64,000 nt of DNA, from assembly GCF_016907675.1 (NCBI RefSeq), contig NZ_JAFBCJ010000001.1, positions 4,712,001 through 4,776,000 on the forward strand, written 5' to 3'. The notes beneath the pieces were generated by a model. It saw only the letters and a program-made list of their open reading frames with translations. It searched no databases and was not told the DNA's origin. This document shows, one piece after another, positions 61,933 to 64,000 of this stretch (the stretch's first letter is position 1; each line of letters starts with the position of its first letter). The stretch is from Geodermatophilus bullaregiensis. Lineage in GTDB: Bacteria; Actinomycetota; Actinomycetes; Mycobacteriales; Geodermatophilaceae. A program made the position numbers and the translations under genes.

Positions 61933-62641
61933 CCTGCACGTCCGGTACGCGACGGCGGAGGCGGTCCGGGGCGTGGGCCTGTCGGCGACGCCGGGCCGGG
62001 TGACCCTGGTCCTCGGCGCCAACGGGGCGGGCAAGACCAGCACGCTGCGTGCCGCCGCCGGGCTGGTGAGGCCGCACGCCGGCCGGGTCACCCTGGACGG
62101 CCGCGACGTCACCGGGCTGGCGCCGCACCGCATCGTGCGGGCCGGGATGGTGCTGGTGCCCGAGGGCCGCCGGGTGTTCGCGCCGCTGACGGTCGAGGAG
62201 AACCTCGTCCTCGGCGGCTACACCGCCTCCCGCGAGCGCTCCCGGGAGGTCCTCGAGCGGGTGTTCACCATGTTCCCGATCCTGCGCGAGCGGCGGTCCG
62301 GTCCGGCCGGGCTGCTGTCGGGCGGCGAGCAGCAGATGCTGGCCTTCGGGCGGGCGCTGATGAGCTCGCCGCGGGTGATCATGCTCGACGAGCCGTCCAT
62401 GGGGCTGGCCCCCACGATGGTCGAGTCGGTCCTGGAGGCCGTCCGCGCGATGGCCGACGAGGGCCTGTCGGTCCTGCTGGTGGAGCAGAACGCGGAGCTG
62501 GGCCTGGAGGTCGCCGACGACGTCGTGGCGATGGCCCGCGGCGAGGTCGTGTTCACCGGCCCGGCTGCGCAGGCGCGGTCCAACGCGTCCGTGCTGCGCG
62601 CGTTCCTCGGCGAGGCCGCGCTGACCGGCCAGGACGCCTGA
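61916..62641 (+). CDS. livF: ABC transporter ATP-binding protein (LivF-like)
   Basis: 241 aa from a GTG at 61916 inside the end of livG, with gaagagg upstream. Walker A GANGAGKTS, signature LSGGEQQMLAFGRAL, Walker B VIMLDEPSMGLAP and VLLVEQNAELGL are standard LivF motifs. The stop TGA overlaps the next start (TGATGG), so the SnoaL-like gene is in the same operon. Confidence 0.94.
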   Translation: MLEIADLHVRYATAEAVRGVGLSATPGRVTLVLGANGAGKTSTLRAAAGLVRPHAGRVTLDGRDVTGLAPHRIVRAGMVLVPEGRRVFAPLTVEENLVLGGYTASRERSREVLERVFTMFPILRERRSGPAGLLSGGEQQMLAFGRALMSSPRVIMLDEPSMGLAPTMVESVLEAVRAMADEGLSVLLVEQNAELGLEVADDVVAMARGEVVFTGPAAQARSNASVLRAFLGEAALTGQDA

Positions 62642-63177
62642 TGGCCACCTCCACCCCGGCGGGCCCGGACCCGACCACGACCGAGGACCCGGCACTGCTC
62701 GGCGCGCGCAGCGCGCGCCTGTACGCCCGCTACGCGCTGGCGGTCGACGCCGGCGACCTCGGGGCGCTGCGCGCGATGGTCACCGACGACGTCGGCGTCA
62801 CCCGCGGCGACCTGCCGACCGAGTCCGGCGTCGAGGCGTTCCTCGACGTCTACCGGGCGCACAACGCGATGCAGATCCCGGTCTGCCGGCACGTGGTCAC
62901 CAACGTGCTCGCCCATCGCACCGGTGACGTGATCACGACGTCGGCCTACTTCCAGGCCACGATGTTCGAGCAGGGCCGGACGCGGGTGGTCACCGGCACC
63001 TACGCCGACGACCACGTCGAGCGCGACGGCGACCTGCTCATCGCGCACAAGCGCATCTCCGTCGACCGGGTCGTGCACCTGCCCGCCGCGGAGGCCCGCT
63101 TCGCCCACGCCGGCACGCCGGAGTCGGTGGCCGGGTCGACGGCGGAGGACTGGTCAAACAACCATGCACATGATTAG
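62641..63177 (+). CDS. SnoaL-like (NTF2-fold) protein, second copy
   Basis: 178 aa, coupled to livF. NTF2-like features: LYARYALAVDAGDLGALRAM, VTRGDLPTESGVEAFLDVYR, CRHVVTNVLAHRTGD, then TSAYFQATMFEQGRTRVVTG with a final IAHKRISVDRVV strand. It is only distantly related to the copy at 55712 and closer in wording to the aromatic-dioxygenase small-subunit-like group. No dioxygenase large subunit is present, so it may be an isomerase/hydratase or a structural partner. The island motif (site e) overlaps the end of its coding sequence. Confidence 0.83.
   Translation: MATSTPAGPDPTTTEDPALLGARSARLYARYALAVDAGDLGALRAMVTDDVGVTRGDLPTESGVEAFLDVYRAHNAMQIPVCRHVVTNVLAHRTGDVITTSAYFQATMFEQGRTRVVTGTYADDHVERDGDLLIAHKRISVDRVVHLPAAEARFAHAGTPESVAGSTAEDWSNNHAHD
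63160..63176 (+). promoter_or_regulatory. island motif, site e (acyl-CoA ligase promoter)
   Basis: AACCATGCACATGATTA holds the exact core ACCATGCACA. As a dyad, AACCATG and CATGATT pair except at one position around a CA centre, the most symmetrical copy seen. It overlaps the last codons of the SnoaL-like gene and lies about 51 bases before the ligase start. Confidence 0.55.
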
Positions 63178-63227
63178 GTGGGTTCACGTCCGCACAAGAG
63201 GTGCGGGACCCCGTCGGTAGGGGAGAC

Positions 63228-64000
63228 ATGCGCTACTACACCGAGCTCGTGCCGGTCTTCCCGGACCAGGGCGACTGGACGCTCGCGACGGTACTGCGCC
63301 ACCACGCGGCCCGCCGTCCCGACGCGGTCCTGTTCGACCTGCCGGAGGAGGGGCTGACCCTCAGCTACGCGCAGGCGCTGGCCCAGGCCGAGTCGGTGGC
63401 CGACCGGCTGGCCGAGGCCGGTGCGCGCGAGGGCGACCGGGTGCTGGTCATGGCCGCCAACTCCTCGCAGTTCCTGCGCACCTGGCTCGGCACGGGCGTC
63501 GGCGGCACCGTCGAGGTGCCGGTCAACACCGCCTACGAGGGCGTCTTCCTCGAGCACCAGGTGGCCACCGCGGCGCCCCGGTGGGCCGTGGTCGACGACG
63601 TCCAGGCCGCCAAGTTCCCCGCCGCCGGCGACGCCGCCCGGGTGATCGAGCACTTCTGGGTGGTCGACACCGGCAGCCGCGAGCAGGCGCTGGCCCTGCT
63701 GCGCGAGCACGGCTGGGCCGCCGACCCGTGGGAGGACCTCGCCGTCGGCGCCCGTCCCGGCGCGGCGTTCCCGTCGCCGCCGCCGCACGCGCTGGCCTCG
63801 ATCTTCTTCACCTCCGGCACGACCGGCCCGTCCAAGGGCGTCGCCATGCCGCACGCGCAGATGTACTTCTTCGGCCAGGAGGTCGTCAGCCTGCAGCGGC
63901 TCACGCCGGAGGACACCTACTTCACCTGCACGCCGCTGTTCCACGGCAACGCCCAGTTCATGGCGGCCTACCCGGCGCTCATCGCCGGCGCCCGGCTGGT
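63228..64000 (+). CDS. AMP-dependent acyl-CoA synthetase/ligase, 3' end outside window
   Basis: The frame is open from the ATG at 63228 (gggag site 4-8 bases upstream) to the window end, about 257 codons. It begins MRYYTELVPVFPDQGDWTLA and shows adenylate-forming enzyme features: DAVLFDLPEEGLTLSYAQAL, GDRVLVMAANSSQFLRTWLG, NTAYEGVFLEHQV and the P-loop-like ATP motif FFTSGTTGPSKGV, then TPLFHGNAQ. It would activate a carboxylic acid to its CoA thioester for the beta-oxidation genes of the island. The catalytic C-terminal domain lies beyond the window. Confidence 0.92.
   Translation, partial: MRYYTELVPVFPDQGDWTLATVLRHHAARRPDAVLFDLPEEGLTLSYAQALAQAESVADRLAEAGAREGDRVLVMAANSSQFLRTWLGTGVGGTVEVPVNTAYEGVFLEHQVATAAPRWAVVDDVQAAKFPAAGDAARVIEHFWVVDTGSREQALALLREHGWAADPWEDLAVGARPGAAFPSPPPHALASIFFTSGTTGPSKGVAMPHAQMYFFGQEVVSLQRLTPEDTYFTCTPLFHGNAQFMAAYPALIAGARL

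Overview
The window is very GC-rich, gene-dense chromosomal DNA from an actinobacterium. Several features point this way: GTG starts and GTGA/ATGA stop-start overlaps are common, the fabG-inhA-hemH order matches mycobacteria, there are F420- and mycofactocin-type oxidoreductase families, an Rv1364c-like sigma-factor regulator, and a Ku/LigD-type end-joining locus. The overall gene set is closest to what I know of Geodermatophilaceae (Blastococcus, Geodermatophilus, Modestobacter), but that placement is inference. I saw no rRNA or tRNA gene, CRISPR array, insertion sequence or phage gene.

Layout. 0-3.2 kb: small conserved proteins, a free STAS protein, a decayed TetR gene and a divergent acyl-CoA thioesterase. 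3.2-5.4 kb: a TetR-ferredoxin-P450 operon, followed by a decayed alpha/beta-hydrolase. 6-8.7 kb: the FAS-II pair fabG-inhA and ferrochelatase. 8.7-12.2 kb: a methyltransferase, an unknown protein and an NfeD/SPFH membrane pair. 12.2-18 kb: a general-stress locus with a SigB/SigF-type sigma factor, an RsbW-like kinase, a PP2C-HATPase-STAS fusion, topoisomerase IB, another STAS protein and a DUF5709 protein. 18.2-21.9 kb: Ku, a LigD-type ligase and a LigD-type polymerase. 22-25.1 kb: purU, and a Fur regulator coupled to a catalase behind a Fur-box-like palindrome. 25-36.7 kb: transporters and mostly housekeeping or unknown proteins. 36.7-42.1 kb: a dinucleotide-binding reductase, and a translationally coupled hydroxyacid-oxoacid transhydrogenase plus a large FAD/Fe-S D-2-hydroxyacid dehydrogenase. 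42.3-44.6 kb: an MFS exporter and a TetR regulator.

The last third (44.8-64 kb) is the most interesting part. It is a catabolic island with a GntR/FCD regulator, a beta-oxidation set (thiolase, HADH-type SDR, enoyl-CoA hydratase, acyl-CoA dehydrogenase) and an F420-type LLM oxidoreductase. It also has a mycofactocin-type SDR, a Baeyer-Villiger monooxygenase, an esterase/lactonase-like hydrolase, an NDMA-dependent (mycofactocin-type) alcohol dehydrogenase, an aldehyde dehydrogenase, two SnoaL-like proteins, a complete branched-chain-type ABC importer and an acyl-CoA ligase that runs off the window. The enzymes can be ordered as import, alcohol to ketone, ketone to ester or lactone, hydrolysis, alcohol to acid, CoA activation and beta-oxidation. 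The substrate is unknown. A short motif, ACCATGCNCA, occurs with at most one mismatch in every promoter region of this island, including that of the GntR gene, which suggests a single local regulon.

Other non-coding structure includes long perfect terminator-like palindromes (one of 42 bp), a hairpin repeat that follows stop codons in at least three and probably four places with its outer-stem pairing preserved, and a candidate SigB/SigF promoter in front of the sigma-factor operon.
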